Part shown: positions 36,831-45,202 of the stretch, one piece after another
How positions within the stretch are numbered: position 1 is the first letter of the stretch
How the letters are laid out: every line of letters begins with the position of its first letter
Translations under genes and position numbers: made by a program
Assembly (NCBI RefSeq): GCF_018310535.1
Contig: NZ_CP074102.1
Span: 8,866,001 to 8,930,000, forward strand
Length of the DNA: 64,000 nt
Source of the DNA: Streptomyces mirabilis
GTDB lineage: Bacteria > Actinomycetota > Actinomycetes > Streptomycetales > Streptomycetaceae
Direction of reading: 5' to 3'
The notes under the pieces: generated by a model
What the model was told of the DNA's origin: nothing
Databases searched by the model: none
Seen by the model: the letters and a program-made list of their open reading frames with translations, nothing else

Positions 36831-37286
36831 ATGTTCGGAGACGGCGATCCTTCAGTCGTGAGGGCTTTGGTTGCAGCTGGATGGTTTCCGCATAGGCGAA
36901 TTGACATTACTTCCTCGGTTAATTTGCTTGAGGGGGCCGGGTTCCAGTTGAATGGAACCGCCCTTCGGGTATGGGAAGAATTCGGGGAATTGGCGATCAA
37001 AAGCTCCGCAGCTCGTGTTCCTGCATCGTCCCTACGGGTCGATCCGGTGGACGCCTGCATCGATGCCCTTGACGAAGCTGTCCTGTTGTCTCAACGACTT
37101 GGCCAGAACTACTCGCCCCTCGGAATGTGGTCCGTGCAATTTAGGTCTTATATTGCGGCTGACGGTAAGGTTATTGCCGTGGGGACGCACACCATTTGGG
37201 AGTTGGGTTCGAGCTTTACTGAGGCGGTGACCTACGTGGTCACCGGCGGAGAGGATCGGGCGCATCGGGCTGATTGGTTGCCCTGA
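36831..37286 (+). CDS. SUKH-3 domain immunity protein
   Basis: About 151 residues with the SUKH-3 pattern: AGWFPHRRIDITSSVNLLEG, RVWEEFGELAIKSS, LRVDPVDACIDALDE, LGQNYSPLGMW and AADGKVIAVGTHTIWELG. SUKH proteins are established immunity proteins of polymorphic toxins, often beside deaminase tips. ATG 36831 lies 5 nt after the Rhs stop; GTG 36813 would overlap the toxin gene by 13 nt. Either way the toxin and immunity genes are translationally linked. Base composition is AT-richer than upstream Rhs, as for the toxin tip. Confidence 0.85.
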   Translation: MFGDGDPSVVRALVAAGWFPHRRIDITSSVNLLEGAGFQLNGTALRVWEEFGELAIKSSAARVPASSLRVDPVDACIDALDEAVLLSQRLGQNYSPLGMWSVQFRSYIAADGKVIAVGTHTIWELGSSFTEAVTYVVTGGEDRAHRADWLP

Positions 37287-37334
37287 GTCCGAATCTGATA
37301 TCTACTGTGCATGGTCGGGGGAACTCCGGAACCC

Positions 37335-37676
37335 ATGAAAGCGTGGCGTCCAATTATCAGTGGTGGAGCAAAGCGCGCAGCTCGGATCCGCGCACTAGAG
37401 GCGAATGGGCATCTTCTCGAGGTGCAGGACCAATGGGCGAGGCTTTGCGATGAAAATGGACTCTTTGGAGACCAAGGTGACTTTCTCATCAGTGTTGGTG
37501 GTATAGGCGCCGCGAAAGCTCCATGGGCTTACGTTCAGCGCGCCAGTTCGATGAGTTTGGCTCAGTGGCTCGGTTCCGTTGAAGGGGAGCCGGAGTTCGT
37601 TGCGATGTCTCTCGATGGTCGCGTTTCATGCGGAGTGACAACTGAGGAATATGAGGTCTGGATTATTACCGGGTGA
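37335..37676 (+). CDS. small hypothetical protein, possible second immunity protein
   Basis: A 113-residue protein from ATG 37335 (an in-frame ATG at 37311 is possible), 48 nt after the SUKH-3 gene. It has no signal peptide or membrane segment. Segments GLFGDQGDFLISVGGIGA and EYEVWIITG give no family I recognise. Position at the end of the toxin/immunity cassette, the same AT-rich composition and the following terminator suggest it belongs to the cassette. Confidence 0.65.
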   Translation: MKAWRPIISGGAKRAARIRALEANGHLLEVQDQWARLCDENGLFGDQGDFLISVGGIGAAKAPWAYVQRASSMSLAQWLGSVEGEPEFVAMSLDGRVSCGVTTEEYEVWIITG

Positions 37677-37725
37677 CACTGCAGAGGCTCCACCAGATTT
37701 GTTTTGGTGGGGCCTCTGCAGTGTC
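37675..37725. terminator. 21-bp-stem terminator between toxin cassette and integrase
   Basis: The arms 37675-37695 (gacactgcagaggctccacca) and 37705-37725 pair at 20 of 21 positions around a 9-nt loop. The hairpin overlaps the end of the last cassette gene and lies just beyond the convergent integrase gene, so it can terminate both. A similar hairpin with a ggtggggcc arm lies at 46393-46427. Confidence 0.8.
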
Positions 37726-37748
37726 TGACGGCAGTACTTGACGGCAAC
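37723..37748. repeat. att-like double repeat, copy 1
   Basis: GTCTGACGGCA, six bases, then GACGGCAAC, directly beyond the integrase stop. Near-identical arrangements occur in the same orientation at 45090-45114 and 46434-46459. Position and repetition suggest integrase recognition sites or attachment-site arms. Confidence 0.6.
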
Positions 37749-37749
37749 G

Positions 37750-39066
37750 TCAGCGGACAGGTGCTGCGCAGAGCGGCGGGTCGTCGCCGTCCTCGGTCCC
37801 GGACGCGGGCGCCGAGAAGTTACGGAGGGCGTGGCCGAGGAGGTCGATGGCCTGGCGCTGGAGGCGGAGGCGGACGTGGGCATACACCGTCGCGGTGACG
37901 CCGATGTGGGCGTGGCCGAGGAGTTCCTTGATGACGACGAGTTCGACGCCCTGTTCCAGGAGGAGCGTCGCCGTTGAGTGGCGGAGGTCGTGGAACCGGA
38001 TTGGCCGTAGGCGGGCGTCGCGGAGCAGGGCGTTGAAGTGGCGGGTGAGGGTGGCGGGTTCGATCGGGTGACCGTCGGGCCGGGTGAAGACGTGGCTGCT
38101 GCCCTGCCAGACCGAGCCCGCCTCCTCCTTCTCCTCTGCCTGATGCTCGCGGTGCGCACGAAGCGAGGTGACGCAGGAGACCGGCAGCGCGATGCGCCGT
38201 TCGGAGCTGATGGTCTTGGTCGGCAGGGTGGTCAGACCGCCGGTACGGGTGCGTTGGAGGGTGCGGCGGATGGTGGCGGTGCCGGCGTCGAGGTCGAGGT
38301 CTTCCCAGTACAGGCCGAGGAGTTCGCCCTTGCGCAGGCCGGTGTGCAGGGCGAGTTCGAACAGGGCGGCGTGCCGGTGGCCTTGGGCGGCGGTGAGGAA
38401 GCGTCGGGCTTCGTCGGCGGTGAGTGGGTTGAAGCGGCGGGGGCGAGGGGTTCCGGTGCGGACGTTGCGGGCGACGTTGCGGGGAATCTCCTCCTCGCGC
38501 ACGGCGTGCTCCAGGGCGGATTTGAGTACGGAGTGGATGTAGGCGAGCGTGACCGGGGAGAGGCGCTTGCGACAGCACTGGCCGATCGCGCAGCAGCGCG
38601 GGCGGCGGCTGGCCTGGGCCCTCTGATCGCGTCCTGCGTCGATGCCGCGTGCGCAGCACTGGCAGACGGTCCGCAGTTCGTTGAGCCAGGTGCGGATGTC
38701 CTTGGCGGTGAGCTTGGCGAGCTTCTTCCGGCCGAGGCCGGGGATGAGGTACTGGTTGACGCAGGTGGTGTAGCGGGTGTGGGTGGTCTCGCGGAGCTGG
38801 TGGACGGCGACGTTCTCCAGCCAGTACGTCAGGTACGCCGCGAGGCTGCCCTGGGCGGTGATGATGGGGACGCCGCGGTTGCTGGCGGCGATCTTCTCGG
38901 TCAGCTTGGCGAGGGCCTCCTCGCGTGTGCTGCCGTAGACGCGGACGCGTTTGCGGGTGTTGCCGGGGGCGAGGACGTATCCGGCGGCTTCCCAGCGTCC
39001 GTCCTTGCGCTGGTAGACGGTGCCGTCGCCGTTGGCGCGGGTCTTCTTGCGCTTGGGCGCGGTCAT
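37750..39066 (-). CDS. int: tyrosine recombinase (integrase) of an AICE-type element
   Basis: A 438-residue tyrosine site-specific recombinase. The N-terminal arm-binding region (GDGTVYQRKDGRWEAAGYV) and SAM-like core-binding domain (residues about 75-200) precede the catalytic domain. The catalytic residues are Arg in HTGLRKGELLGL, His-x-x-Arg in FHDLRHSTATLL, His in LLGHAHIG and the nucleophile Tyr in TATVYAHV. An unusual Cys-rich insert (CQCCARGIDAG, CCAIGQCCRKR) lies between the core-binding and catalytic parts. The xis ATG overlap (4 nt) and rep order match Streptomyces integrative elements. It ends CAAPVR next to the att-like repeat. A truncated sister copy is at 46461-47333. Confidence 0.95.
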   Translation of the reverse strand: MTAPKRKKTRANGDGTVYQRKDGRWEAAGYVLAPGNTRKRVRVYGSTREEALAKLTEKIAASNRGVPIITAQGSLAAYLTYWLENVAVHQLRETTHTRYTTCVNQYLIPGLGRKKLAKLTAKDIRTWLNELRTVCQCCARGIDAGRDQRAQASRRPRCCAIGQCCRKRLSPVTLAYIHSVLKSALEHAVREEEIPRNVARNVRTGTPRPRRFNPLTADEARRFLTAAQGHRHAALFELALHTGLRKGELLGLYWEDLDLDAGTATIRRTLQRTRTGGLTTLPTKTISSERRIALPVSCVTSLRAHREHQAEEKEEAGSVWQGSSHVFTRPDGHPIEPATLTRHFNALLRDARLRPIRFHDLRHSTATLLLEQGVELVVIKELLGHAHIGVTATVYAHVRLRLQRQAIDLLGHALRNFSAPASGTEDGDDPPLCAAPVR

Positions 39067-39248
39067 TGGGCGGCCTCTTCCAGGTGACGCTGAACGTAGT
39101 CAGCGAGGGCGTGGGCGAGGATGCGGCGGGCGCGGCCGATGGTCAGGGAGGCCAGGCGGCGGGTGCGCAGGAGGTCGTAGAGTGCCGAGCGGCCGATCTT
39201 GAGACGGGCCATGGCCTCGGGGACGGTGAGGAGTTCGTCGTCACGCAC
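39063..39248 (-). CDS. xis: excisionase
   Basis: A 61-residue MerR/excisionase-type DNA-binding protein, LLTVPEAMARLKIGRSALYD then RRLASLTIGRARRI. Such proteins direct integrase toward excision. Its stop overlaps the integrase start by 4 nt and its start overlaps the rep stop by 8 nt, so rep-xis-int form one operon. Size and motif are standard for AICEs. Confidence 0.92.
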   Translation of the reverse strand: MRDDELLTVPEAMARLKIGRSALYDLLRTRRLASLTIGRARRILAHALADYVQRHLEEAAQ

Positions 39249-40587
39249 CGACTGTCACCGCCTGTTCGCGCGCTGGGCCGCCGCCGATGAGTGCGGCGAG
39301 GCGTTCGAGGTCAGGGGTGAGTCCGGTGCCGTCGTAGGCCCAGTGGGCGAGGACGAGGGTGGTCGGTTCGGGGTCGGGGGTGTGACGGCTCTGCCAGGCG
39401 GCGCGGGCGGCTCGGAGCGCTCCGAGGGTGGTGGAGTAGGCGCGGGTCTTGGTGGAGAAGTGGCCGCGGAAGCCGAGCATGTGGGCCCAGGCCCGCAGTT
39501 TCAGGTGGGCGAGGTCGCGGCGGGCGCCGAGGGCCCAGGCAGTGCGGATCATGTGGGCGGCGTGCTCGGGAATGGTCTCCTGGCCGAGTTCGGCGATCAG
39601 CTTCAGTCGGCGGTCGAGGGTGCCGGCCGCGCTTGCGGCGCCCTTGGTGGCGTACTTCGCCACGTACCCGGCGACCTTGCCCTCCGTGATCGTGGCCCCG
39701 GCCTGGAAGGCGGCGGACTGGATGACCTTGACGTCCAGCTCCCTGCCGAAGCCGAAGGAGTAGGTCCGACCGTCGATCTCCGGCCCGTCGACGTGGGCGC
39801 GGGCGGCGGCAGCGTGGACGCCATCGGCCAACATCTCGGGCGTGGCCCATGCGGGTGGTGGGGTGTAGCTGCCTGCGGGGCCGTCGAGGCGGATCACGGC
39901 GTGGAAGTGGATCAGTCCGCGCTGCTGGTACTCGGCGACCTTGGCGTACGAGACGCGGGCGACCTTGTGCAGCAGGCGCTGAGGGATACCGGCTGCGGCG
40001 GCGATGGTGCGGCGCAGGTGGAGCATCAAGCGGGCCCAGAGGGCGGGGGCGTGCGCGTTCCACAACACCGCGCCGGTGTAGTCGTACCGATCCGGGTCGA
40101 GCGGTGTGCCGAGGAGCGGGTCGCCTTTGGTGTGGGTGCGTCCGCAGCGGCAGCGGGCGGAGCCGTTGACGCGTCGGCCGTGGACCGGTCCGTACGAGGG
40201 TGCGGTCAGGGTAGCGAAGACGCGGGGGTGGGTGGCGACTTGGTCGGGGATGTTCTTGCCGCCGCGCAGGCCGGCGGCGATGAGGTGGTAGGTGTCCTGG
40301 CGGTAGAGCTCGGCGCAGGAGGGGCAGCGGGTGGTGCGGCGGTTGCCGCAGCGGACCAGGAGGTGTCCGGCGGGCAGCTCTTTGGACTTCAGTTCGCGCA
40401 GGATCTCGCCGGTGAAGGCGTCGAGTTCGGTTCGGTGGCCTTCGAGCCGGATGGGCCGGGCGCACCCGCCGAGCGAGGACAGCTGCCGTATCAGGCCGAG
40501 CAGGTCCCGGTACCCGGTAAACGACGGCAGTACGGCTGCGGCCGGTTCGGGGCGGGGGATTGTGGTGGTGGGGTTGTGTGGTGGCAT
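39241..40587 (-). CDS. repSA: replication initiator (RepSA-like)
   Basis: A 448-residue rolling-circle initiator of the RepSA family of Streptomyces integrative elements. Visible are the Cys-rich segment RCGNRRTTRCPSCAELYRQD, a second CRCGRTH cluster, the HUH motif HFHAVIRLDG near residue 227, and a downstream region EGKVAGYVAKYATKGA with the probable catalytic Tyr. It initiates replication of the excised circle. AGGTCC lies upstream of ATG 40587. The 170 bp before the tra gene (40588-40757) hold no gene. Confidence 0.92.
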   Translation of the reverse strand: MPPHNPTTTIPRPEPAAAVLPSFTGYRDLLGLIRQLSSLGGCARPIRLEGHRTELDAFTGEILRELKSKELPAGHLLVRCGNRRTTRCPSCAELYRQDTYHLIAAGLRGGKNIPDQVATHPRVFATLTAPSYGPVHGRRVNGSARCRCGRTHTKGDPLLGTPLDPDRYDYTGAVLWNAHAPALWARLMLHLRRTIAAAAGIPQRLLHKVARVSYAKVAEYQQRGLIHFHAVIRLDGPAGSYTPPPAWATPEMLADGVHAAAARAHVDGPEIDGRTYSFGFGRELDVKVIQSAAFQAGATITEGKVAGYVAKYATKGAASAAGTLDRRLKLIAELGQETIPEHAAHMIRTAWALGARRDLAHLKLRAWAHMLGFRGHFSTKTRAYSTTLGALRAARAAWQSRHTPDPEPTTLVLAHWAYDGTGLTPDLERLAALIGGGPAREQAVTVGA

Positions 40588-40757
40588 GCTGGCGGGACCT
40601 CTCTGCGCTGCGGCACATGCGTGTGCCGTGGATGGATGGGGAGGGAGGCCCCGGCAGGGGCGAGGGTTTGGCGACTACACGCTCTTGCCGGGGATGACTG
40701 CGTTACGGACTCGGTCGGGAGCGGGGCTTTCCGACTCGGGCGGCTGACCGGCGCGGG

Positions 40758-42094
40758 TCACGCGGCCTTGTCCAGGTCGGCAGAGGCGGGCAGTTCGCGG
40801 ACCTTCAGTCCGTTGCTGCACATGAGGTCGTTGATCTGCCAGCAGGCTTCGGTGGGCAGGTAGACCGAGCGCAGCCGGACGGGCGTGCGCATGTCGCCGA
40901 CGGAGGCGATGGAGACGCCCTGGGGCATGGTGCGGTCGGCGGCGGTGATGTCCAGTTCCCGGCCGTCGGGGAAGAGGTGCAGGAAGTCCTCGACGGTGTC
41001 GACGCGGTGGCAGATCCGGGCGGACAGGTTGGTGCGGATGGCGGTGGTGAGCACGTCGGCGGAGGGTTTCTGGGTGAGCAGCCACAGCCGGACGCCGAAC
41101 TTGGCGCCCTGGCTGGCGATGGCCAGCAGTTCGGCCTCGAAGCGTTCGCGGGCCTTGCGGTCGGGGTGACGGGTGTAGTTCGCCACCTCGTCGATCACCA
41201 CGAGCAGCAGCGGCAGTTCCAGGCTGAAGTCGGTGATGCGGTCGGTACGGCCGGACCAGAACAGCCGCTCCCTGCGCTGCATCTCCTCGCGCACCCAGCG
41301 CAGGATCTCGGTCGGCTCGTCGGGGTGGATGGCGTCGGAGACCTTGTACGCGGTACGCCACCAGGGCGCGACCGCGCCGAGGTTGGGGTCGATCACGATC
41401 AGGCGCACGTCCCGCATGAGCGAGGCGTGGGCGAGCAGGGTGTTGACGGTGATCGATTTGCCGGAGCGGGTGGCGCCGGCGACGAGGGCGTGGGCGGAGT
41501 AGGTGAGGTTGAGCACGACGGGGGTGCCGTCCTCGTCCCATCCGAGCAGCACGTCATTGGTGGAGACGAACTGACCGGGTCGGCAGGCCGGGGAACCGTC
41601 GGGATCGAGTAGTGGTGAGCGGATCACCGCCTCCAGTGGTTCCCGCCGGAAGCCGCGCGCGACGATCACGCCTGGTGTGGGCTGGGTGATCCGGATGCGT
41701 CGCATGCCCCAGGCGTCGCACAGGCCCTCGCTGGCGTCCTGCCAGGCGCTCAGCCCGACCTGCGGCAGCGCGTCGGCGGTGACGGTGACGCCGAAGGCGT
41801 CGGCGCGGGTGTGCAGGCGTGGCACCAACACGCGCGGTTTCGCCGGCTGTTCCTGTGGGCCGTACTGCTGGAGCACGGTGGGGGTGGCGTCCTTGACGGC
41901 CAGGCCGAGCATCGGCGCGAGCCGTTTCCAGGTTTCCAGCTCCACCGCATCCGCCGCGCCTGCCGCAGACTGACCCGGGTCTCGGCATCGGCCCGGTACC
42001 AGCGGGCGAAGCAGAACCCGGCCCAGCCCAGCAGCCCAAGCACGCCGAGACCAACCACGGCCAGGAGCACGGGCCCGAGGGACCCGGATGTCAC
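40758..42094 (-). pseudogene. traSA: FtsK/SpoIIIE-type conjugal transfer gene traSA, frameshifted
   Basis: A TraSA/TraB-like double-strand DNA translocase for mycelial transfer. GTG 42094 opens an N-terminal membrane segment (GPVLLAVVGLGVLGLLGWAG) running to RRMRWSWK. A tandem duplication of 8 bp (41924-41939) then shifts the frame. The rest continues as RLAPMLGLAVKDATPT with Walker A GATRSGKS, Walker B LLLVVIDEVANY, and ends ASADLDKAA at 40758. Removing one 8-bp unit restores one continuous frame joining WSWK to RLAPML. As read, the gene would not make full-length protein. It may be mutated, slip-reversible, or a sequencing artefact. Confidence 0.85.
41924..41939. repeat. 8-bp tandem duplication in traSA
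   Basis: gtttccag occurs twice in tandem (41924-41931 and 41932-41939). It is the exact cause of the traSA frameshift: deleting one copy restores the frame and the expected protein sequence. Confidence 0.85.
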
Positions 42095-42185
42095 GAGCCC
42101 GCCTTGGCGGTGATGGCGTCGGCGCGCAGGGAGATGCCGTGTCGGTCCTTGCCGTTGATCTCGTTCTCCCAGGCCGAGGCGAGTC
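42091..42185 (-). pseudogene. C-terminal remnant of a transfer-region gene
   Basis: About 31 residues, LASAWENEINGKDRHGISL then RADAITAKAGS, ending in a TGA that overlaps the traSA GTG (GTGA). Such short genes precede traSA in AICEs. Upstream sequence is cut at about 42185, where the orientation of genes reverses, marking a recombination joint. Confidence 0.55.
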
Positions 42186-42188
42186 CCC

Positions 42189-42341
42189 TTGCGTCTGGAG
42201 CTGGAGCCGACACCCGTCGAGGGCTGCGCGGGCTGCGCCGAACTGACCAACGTGCGCGACCGGGCCCGCGCGGTCGGCGACTGGACCACCGTCACCGACT
42301 GCAACGTTTACATGCGACGCCACCCGGAGGGCCACCAGTGA
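42189..42341 (+). CDS. small Cys-containing hypothetical protein, possibly 5'-truncated
   Basis: About 50 residues (LRLELEPTPVEGCAGCAEL to NVYMRRHPEGHQ) starting at TTG 42189 with no convincing ribosome site, right at the rearrangement joint. It overlaps the following DUF7848 gene start (GTGA), so the two form a pair. It has one CAGC pair. The N-terminus may be missing. Confidence 0.5.
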   Translation: MRLELEPTPVEGCAGCAELTNVRDRARAVGDWTTVTDCNVYMRRHPEGHQ

Positions 42342-42568
42342 GCCCCCGCGCCGTCTACCGGCACATCACTCACACCATCCGCCATGCCCCTGAAGGCGGT
42401 ATCACCTACGAGACGTTCTGCGCCGCCTTCGGCTGCGGAGCCGAATCCGGCCCCCACGACGAGCAAGAAGCCGCACAGGACTGGGCACTTCGCCACACCG
42501 GACGCACCGGCCACGACCTGTTCAGACGCGTCTTCACCGACCACGCCAAGGCCACCCGAACCGAGTAG
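42338..42568 (+). CDS. DUF7848 domain protein
   Basis: A 76-residue protein of the DUF7848 family common in Streptomyces mobile elements: HITHTIRHAPEGGITYETFC, FGCGAESGPHDEQEAAQDWA, HTGRTGHDLFRRVFTDHA. Two or three Cys suggest a small metal- or nucleic-acid-binding protein. GTG 42338 has GGAGGG 6 nt upstream. The function is unknown. Confidence 0.75.
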   Translation: MSPRAVYRHITHTIRHAPEGGITYETFCAAFGCGAESGPHDEQEAAQDWALRHTGRTGHDLFRRVFTDHAKATRTE

Positions 42569-42674
42569 AACCCCACCGGCAGCCGAAACGAGATCCACAC
42601 CCCGCAGGTTCTCGCACCAGGCCAGCAGCCCCAGCCGAACGCTCAACCGACAGCCACGGCGCCCACCGAAGCGG

Positions 42675-44629
42675 TGTCGAGTCTCAGGTGATGCTTGACG
42701 GGTTGGCGTCGGGTGATGCTTGACGTCTGCCCTAGACGATCTTCCGGCGGTTGTGTTCGCCGGACTTGCGGACGACCACCTCTTTCCTGGTCACTCGGGG
42801 GACGGTGGTGATCAGGTCGGTTCCGAGGAAGACCCGGATGGTGTCCTCGTCCAGGTGGGCGGTGACGACCTGGCGGGCATAGGTCCGGCCGAGCTGGATG
42901 CGTTGTCCGGCGACCATGAACCCGCCGGTGCTGCTGACGGTCCGCTCGGCGATCTGCTCGCCGGGCGGTGGCAGCTGCGGGGGCGGCCCGGCCGGACGGG
43001 CTCCTTGCAGGCGTCCGCAGGCTGAGGCCGGCAGCGGGCTGGGCAGGGTGGCCTTCAGGACCCGCTGCTCGTCGAGGACCTGCAGGATGCGGCCGCCCAG
43101 CCGGAGGGTGACTCGCTGTCCGGCGAACGGCCAGCCGATCAGGACCTTGTCGCCTGCCAGGCCGACGTAGCCGACCGCGTTGACGGTGCGGTCCACCTCC
43201 ACCGCCCCCTTCGTGTCCTTGACCGGTCCGGGCTTCTGCGCCCAGGGTCCGGCGGGCCGGGCATCTCCGCCTGCCAGCAGAGCTTTGAGGTCACGGCCGG
43301 ACAGCTTCGAAGGCAGCGTCTTGTGCCGGCCACCGCCGATCAGGACGTGCAGCCGGTTCACGTCGATCCGAAAGGTCACCGTGGTGCCGGCAAGGGCCGG
43401 GCCGAACCAGATCTGCTGCCCGCGCAGGCTCAGGTTCCCCGACGCGGGAACCACCCGGTCCAGCTCGATCACACCCACCTCGCCTTCGGCCATCGGCCAG
43501 GCCCGCGGCACCGTCTCTGGTTCTGGCTCCGCCGCTGCCGGGGCGGAGACCGGGTCGAGGCGGGCGGGCAGGACCACCGGCAGGGCATCCTGCTCGGACC
43601 GCGGCCGGGGGACGAAGCGGCTGGCCGGGACGGCCATGTCCAGGGCCTGATGCGGCCGCATCCGGTTGTAGTCGTCCAGCCAGGCGTCCACCGTCGCCTG
43701 CGCGGTGGCCAGGTCGGCGAACGGATCATGCTGGTCGAGGAGTTCACGCCGCAGGGTCTGGTGGAAGCGTTCGATCTTCCCGGTGGTGGTCGGGGACTGC
43801 GGCTTGGTGAGCCGGTGGGCGATGCCGTTCTCCCGGCAGATCCGATCGAACATCGACTCTCCGGGCTTGCCGGGACTGAAGCGGGCGGTGAACTGCTTGC
43901 CGTTGTCGGTCAGCACCTCCTCGGGCACTCCGAACCGCACCAGCGCTTCCCCGAAAGCCGAACAGACCGCGCGGGCCGTGGCCCGCTGGACCACCTTCGC
44001 AATCACCATGAACCGTGAGTGGTCATCGATCCCGGTGACCATCTTGCACTCGCCGCCATCTGCCAGCAGGACCCCGCCGACGATGTCCATCTGCCACAGT
44101 TCCATCGCCGTCGACCGCTCCCACCTGCGGTAATCCGACCGACGCCGACGACGCACCCCCGGCTCGATCAGACCGTTGCGGATCAGAACCCGATAGACCG
44201 TCGCCCTTGAGGGCACCGGCGTGAGGCCTTTGCGTTCCAGTTCGTGCACCAACCTGCGCGGACCCCAGGTGGGATGCCGGCGCCGCAGCTCACACACCAC
44301 CGCCTCCACCTCCCCGGCGATCCGGTGCGGACACGAGACCGGCCGGTGCGACCGGTCCGCCAGCCCCGCAAGACCCGACTGCCCGTACTTGCGCACCCAG
44401 GAGTGCACCGACTGCCTCGACACCCCATACCGGGCCGCGACTTGAGTGACAGCAACCCCCGCGGCAACCTCCATCACCGCGTGATACCGCTGCTCGACCA
44501 CGCTCAACTCCACCAGCACGGCCCCGGCCCTCCCTGCACACGCCGATCAGACGCGCACAGCCAAGCCGAGGCAAGCGGTGTCAAGCATCAGGTGAAGCCA
44601 CAACGTCAAGCATCAACCGAGACAAGACA
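42675..44629. mobile_element. IS481-type insertion sequence with 15-bp target duplication
   Basis: A complete 1,955-bp element inserted within the integrative element. Ends start TGTC and finish GACA, and the first about 25 bp of each end match at all but four positions. Each end also carries two gatgcttgac units spaced by 15 bp. The 15-bp sequence cgcccaccgaagcgg occurs directly on both sides (42660-42674 and 44630-44644), a target duplication within the 4-15 bp range known for IS481. Both duplicates are exact, so the insertion is probably recent. Confidence 0.85.
42732..44519 (-). CDS. IS481 family transposase
   Basis: A 595-residue transposase. The N-terminal HTH is VTQVAARYGVSRQSVHSWVR, a second HTH-like region is RHPTWGPRRLVHEL, and the rve-type integrase core has WQMDIVGGVLL, LTDNGKQFT and TGKIERFHQTLRRE as the DDE residues. 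The C-terminal about 270 residues contain repeated RVVPASGNLSLRGQQIWFG-like beta segments, typical of long IS481 members. The frame is intact between two inverted ends. Confidence 0.93.
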   Translation of the reverse strand: MLVELSVVEQRYHAVMEVAAGVAVTQVAARYGVSRQSVHSWVRKYGQSGLAGLADRSHRPVSCPHRIAGEVEAVVCELRRRHPTWGPRRLVHELERKGLTPVPSRATVYRVLIRNGLIEPGVRRRRRSDYRRWERSTAMELWQMDIVGGVLLADGGECKMVTGIDDHSRFMVIAKVVQRATARAVCSAFGEALVRFGVPEEVLTDNGKQFTARFSPGKPGESMFDRICRENGIAHRLTKPQSPTTTGKIERFHQTLRRELLDQHDPFADLATAQATVDAWLDDYNRMRPHQALDMAVPASRFVPRPRSEQDALPVVLPARLDPVSAPAAAEPEPETVPRAWPMAEGEVGVIELDRVVPASGNLSLRGQQIWFGPALAGTTVTFRIDVNRLHVLIGGGRHKTLPSKLSGRDLKALLAGGDARPAGPWAQKPGPVKDTKGAVEVDRTVNAVGYVGLAGDKVLIGWPFAGQRVTLRLGGRILQVLDEQRVLKATLPSPLPASACGRLQGARPAGPPPQLPPPGEQIAERTVSSTGGFMVAGQRIQLGRTYARQVVTAHLDEDTIRVFLGTDLITTVPRVTRKEVVVRKSGEHNRRKIV

Positions 44630-44644
44630 CGCCCACCGAAGCGG

Positions 44645-45089
44645 GATGCGTCCAAACTTTCTCTACGTCTTCAAGGCGACCCGCTGACGCGGGCCGCGCG
44701 CGGCACGGCCGCCCACCCGGCCCGCTCTCGGCTCCGCCACCGCGGGCCGGCCAGCGACCAGGCCGCGCAGCAGCACGTAGCGGACGACCGGAAACGCGGA
44801 GAAACTGGACGCGCCCGCACGGCGAGTGCCACGCCGAGGCGAGGCGGTGGCGGGGGAGTTGGCCGGTGCGCAGGCCTGTCGGTGGGGCCGGTCGGCTCCG
44901 TGTGCTTTACCCACCTCCCCGGGTCGGGGCCCGCGTCGGGCAAGGCCAGCGGGCCACTCGTTCAAATTCCGGGCAGGGGCAAAGCCTGCCCGAGTTGCCG
45001 GGCCAGCGTACGGCCCCCTGACCATGCCCGACCCCAACCCGGGCAGGACACCGGCCAAAGCCCACTCCACCGCCCTCACGCACGTAGCC
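44645..45089. other. about 450 bp without a supportable gene inside the element's right arm
   Basis: No convincing coding frame. One hairpin, cgggcag...ctgcccg (about 44970-44993), is visible. The stretch lies between the IS481 and the right att-like repeat and could hold cis-acting sites of the integrative element. Confidence 0.4.
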
Positions 45090-45114
45090 GTCTGACGGCA
45101 ACGCCGACGGCAAC
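45090..45114. repeat. att-like double repeat, copy 2
   Basis: GTCTGACGGCA, five bases, then GACGGCAAC. It matches copy 1 at 37723 on both sides of a divergent 5-6 nt centre and has the same orientation. It is the best candidate for the far end of the integrative element that starts at 37723. Confidence 0.55.
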
Positions 45115-45202
45115 ACGAGCGCACAGCACGGCACTTCCACGCACACCCACGGACCGGCCGGAATTGGCTGACCAGCGAAAATGCAGGTGACGACCGCGCG
45201 GC

